Source: an uncultured Clostridia bacterium
Lineage (GTDB): Bacteria; Bacillota_A; Clostridia; Christensenellales; Borkfalkiaceae
DNA: 41,148 nucleotides
Reading direction: 5' to 3'
Assembly (NCBI GenBank): GCA_934292955.1
Contig: CAKQXZ010000015.1
Location: 1 to 41,148, forward strand
Positions 38,933 through 41,148 of this stretch are shown in pieces; position 1 is the first letter of the stretch, and the number at the start of each line of letters is the position of its first letter. A model generated the notes under the pieces. That model did not search any database. It saw only the letters and a list, made by a program, of their open reading frames with translations, and was not told where the DNA came from. A program made the translations under genes and the position numbers.

Positions 38933-41148
38933 CAGTCTGCCAGTTCGACTTTGACGATATGCTCGTCGTTATCGGCAAACAAGGGAACGACGTTGCCTTT
39001 TATTCTCTTTCCGTCTACGGTGAGTTTTACTTTTTTGCCGCCCTTGTTTATATACTTGATTTTAAGACGGTTGCCGCGATAGGTTCTTTGCGCGTCGCAA
39101 GTCTTCCAATCGGACGGAAGAGCAGGATTTATATGCAATCCGTCATACCCGCGCTGAAGACCTAAAATGCCTTCGTAATAGCACATAAGCCCCCATGCCG
39201 ACGTACCTGTCTGCCATGAAAAGCCGACCTGCATATCTACCGACGGATGTTTCAAGTAGCAGTTGGTGAATACATACGGTTCGGTTGTGGTTTTTGACGA
39301 CGGATTGAATTTGCCGTCGGGCGCGATTTTTTTAAGCGCGTTTACGACGTTATCGCCCCTGCCGAGTTTGCAGTCCGCCATTACCTTAAAGCAACCCGCG
39401 TGATTGTAAATACCGCCGTTTTCGTAAACGCCGGGGAGCATTCCGCTCATTCTGCCGACGCTTTCGTCGTAAGTTTTATACGACGGAACGCACATAGGAA
39501 TACCTTCGTCCGTTTCGGTGGAATCCATTGCCTTTATTACTTTATCGAGCCTGTCTTGCGGACATACGCCCGAAAGAACAGACCAACTCTGCGTATTGAC
39601 GTAGATTTTTCCGCCGTTTTCGCACGATTTATCGCCTACTACGCCGAATTTGGAGAACGCTCTTACATAATAATCGCCGTTGAAAGCGACTTCGTTTGTG
39701 ACTTTGACGAGTTTTTCCTTAGCCGCTTTGAGTTTTTCGGCGTATTCGTAGTCTTTGATATAGGTTGCGAGTTCGGTCATATCGTCGTAGGCTTTGCATA
39801 TAAGCATAGCCATAAGGACGGATTCGGCTTTGTCGTCGGGAATGTTGAGCGCGTCGTTCCAGTCGGCGTGATGAATTCTCGGCAAGCCGTGCGCGCCGTA
39901 GTTATCTTCGCGTTCGAACCAGACGATAGCCTGACGAAGGTGTTCGTAAACGGTGGCGGTTCCGCCGTCGAGATAATCGAGTTTTTTGTTGAGATAATCG
40001 AAGTCGCCCGATTCTTTTACATAACCGCAAGCGGCGTAAATCATCCATGCCGACGGGTCGGAGTAAATATTCGGCTCTAAATACGGATACCATGTTAAAA
40101 CGGCATGCCCGTCTTTATATTGGTGAGCTACGCATTCGTCGATAGTCTTTTTGGCAAGCGGCAGGTTGAAATTGAGCATTGCCATGCCGAGCTGAGCGTT
40201 ATCTCTGACCGCTTTTTTGCCGAGCATGCAGTACGAAACCTGATGTTCCGCCCAGAAATTGAGAATGCGGTTGAACTGCGGTTCGGGGCAGGTCGTTCTG
40301 AGATTGCCGAAACGGTTTTCGCCGTTAAGCGCGTTTTCTATAATGGTTTCGCATTCGGAAACAAAGCCCTTGTAAGACTTAATAAGCGTTTGCTTATCGG
40401 TGGTAAGCCCGAGAATATAATAAACGACTTTTTCTTCGCCAGCGGCAAGAGTTATTCTGTTTTGCAGTATGCCGCCGCGCGTTCTTACAGTCGCTAAGGA
40501 ACGTGTGCAATCGAGCCCATGCTCTAAAACGTAAGGCTTGGTCTGAGTTCCCATCGTGCCGATAAACTTTTCGTAATTGCCGTCGTAAGAATAAACGGGT
40601 TCGCTCGACGCAATATATCCCGAAGCAAGTTCGTGCGGCCGATAAGGATCTCTGTTTTCGTTAAAAATTGCGTTGGCTTCGCTTACAAACTCGGTAAAAG
40701 AAGTCGTGACCGAACTGTAATAAACGGGCTGAGCAAACCCGTTAAGATCGAAAGCGGTCGTTGCAAACAAGTCTATTACGCGCGGTTTTTTATCGGTGTT
40801 TTTAAGCGTTACTTTCCAGATCTCGCGCGTGTCGTTCGGAGCGATGGCGTAAGTTACGGAAGCGAATATCTTGTTTGCGGTTGACGAAATGCGGGTAAAC
40901 TGCTGACCGTGTTCGCACTTATACCCGCTTATTTTGTTAAGCGACGGATAACCCGCGACGTTCCAGTATTTTTTGCTTTCCGCGTCTCTTAAATAAAGAT
41001 AGGACGAAAGCGGACAGTTAAGCGTAACCTGCACGGAGTTTTTATCGACGTATCTCGAATAGGTTGCGCCGGTGTGCGTTACGCTCATAATATAACTTAA
41101 ATCGTTAAAAAAGTGATTGCTCCAATCTTTGCCCGTTTCGGGGTTTTT
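38932..41148 (-). CDS. GH94 glycoside phosphorylase (N-terminus off window)
   Basis: The frame runs from the stop at 38932 to the window edge without interruption. The sequence before the first ATG in the window (41088) is already family-typical (NPETGKDWSNHFFNDLSY followed by SVTHTGATYSRY), so the gene starts outside. Visible: 739 residues. The beta-sandwich (to about 270) leads to the (alpha/alpha)6 barrel with VRDNAQLGMAMLNFNLPLAKK, HHADWNDALN (general acid Asp), NTQSWSVLSG, YNHAGCFKVMAD and FSWQTGTSAW. It should cleave a beta-glucoside (cellobiose/chitobiose-type) with phosphate, saving ATP. Cytoplasmic. Head of the visible operon; TGATG overlap with the first deacetylase. Confidence 0.88.
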   Translation of the reverse strand, partial: KNPETGKDWSNHFFNDLSYIMSVTHTGATYSRYVDKNSVQVTLNCPLSSYLYLRDAESKKYWNVAGYPSLNKISGYKCEHGQQFTRISSTANKIFASVTYAIAPNDTREIWKVTLKNTDKKPRVIDLFATTAFDLNGFAQPVYYSSVTTSFTEFVSEANAIFNENRDPYRPHELASGYIASSEPVYSYDGNYEKFIGTMGTQTKPYVLEHGLDCTRSLATVRTRGGILQNRITLAAGEEKVVYYILGLTTDKQTLIKSYKGFVSECETIIENALNGENRFGNLRTTCPEPQFNRILNFWAEHQVSYCMLGKKAVRDNAQLGMAMLNFNLPLAKKTIDECVAHQYKDGHAVLTWYPYLEPNIYSDPSAWMIYAACGYVKESGDFDYLNKKLDYLDGGTATVYEHLRQAIVWFEREDNYGAHGLPRIHHADWNDALNIPDDKAESVLMAMLICKAYDDMTELATYIKDYEYAEKLKAAKEKLVKVTNEVAFNGDYYVRAFSKFGVVGDKSCENGGKIYVNTQSWSVLSGVCPQDRLDKVIKAMDSTETDEGIPMCVPSYKTYDESVGRMSGMLPGVYENGGIYNHAGCFKVMADCKLGRGDNVVNALKKIAPDGKFNPSSKTTTEPYVFTNCYLKHPSVDMQVGFSWQTGTSAWGLMCYYEGILGLQRGYDGLHINPALPSDWKTCDAQRTYRGNRLKIKYINKGGKKVKLTVDGKRIKGNVVPLFADNDEHIVKVELAD

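Noticed and set aside
1..41148. CRISPR array
   Set aside because: The repeats are few, of different families, hairpin-rich and irregularly spaced; no evenly spaced direct repeats and no cas genes.

Overview
The window looks like the chromosome of an uncultured, low-to-mid GC Firmicute of the Clostridia type. The signs are AAGGAG/GGAGG ribosome binding sites, lipobox lipoproteins, LplB/YtcP-type sugar ABC permeases without their own ATPase, a SipW-like signal peptidase with SipW-type signal peptides, and c-di-GMP-I riboswitches. Assignment below class level would be a guess. No tRNA, rRNA, CRISPR array or intact transposase was seen.

Left part (1-7950, minus strand): a c-di-GMP-controlled surface or biofilm-matrix locus. 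Two strong sigma-70 promoters (-35/-10 at 7953-7925 and 3532-3503) each lead into a c-di-GMP-I (GEMM) riboswitch with an overlapping intrinsic terminator. The first drives a SipW-type secreted protein and a 963-residue secreted protein. The second drives a catalytically degenerate EAL-domain protein and a membrane-anchored TasA-like protein. Further on are a TasA/camelysin-like secreted protein and a signal peptidase I cut by the window edge. The riboswitch at 3412-3494 is unusual: a 20-nt stretch of its 3' half is repeated 58 nt downstream and each copy feeds its own terminator.

Middle (8000-14500, plus strand): a DUF559 (Vsr-fold) nuclease embedded in repeats, two paralogous seven-helix-type diguanylate cyclases, and a PAS-like/degenerate-GGDEF/EAL phosphodiesterase. 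These probably make and break the signal read by the two riboswitches. Between and around them are several dispersed repeat families (A-E below) and a 300-bp element with about 29-bp terminal inverted repeats (10532-10831).

Right part (14500-41148): carbohydrate use. A minus-strand operon (26135 to 15626) encodes a LamG-type surface protein, an extracellular solute-binding lipoprotein, a GH28/GH49-like beta-helix lipoprotein, two sugar ABC permeases and a GH36 enzyme; a GH43 enzyme lies beyond. A divergent AraC regulator (26645+) sits at its head. Next come an SGNH esterase and a divergent FAD-dependent oxidoreductase, then a decayed patch (a truncated surface protein abutting a CydD-like fragment), then a HExxH metalloprotein. 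The last operon runs GH94 phosphorylase (N-terminus off the window) - two polysaccharide deacetylases - GH78 - GH106-like, with stop/start overlaps. The mostly leaderless enzymes suggest that oligosaccharides, plausibly rhamnose- and galactose-containing plant or mucilage glycans, are imported and taken apart inside the cell. The substrate is inferred.
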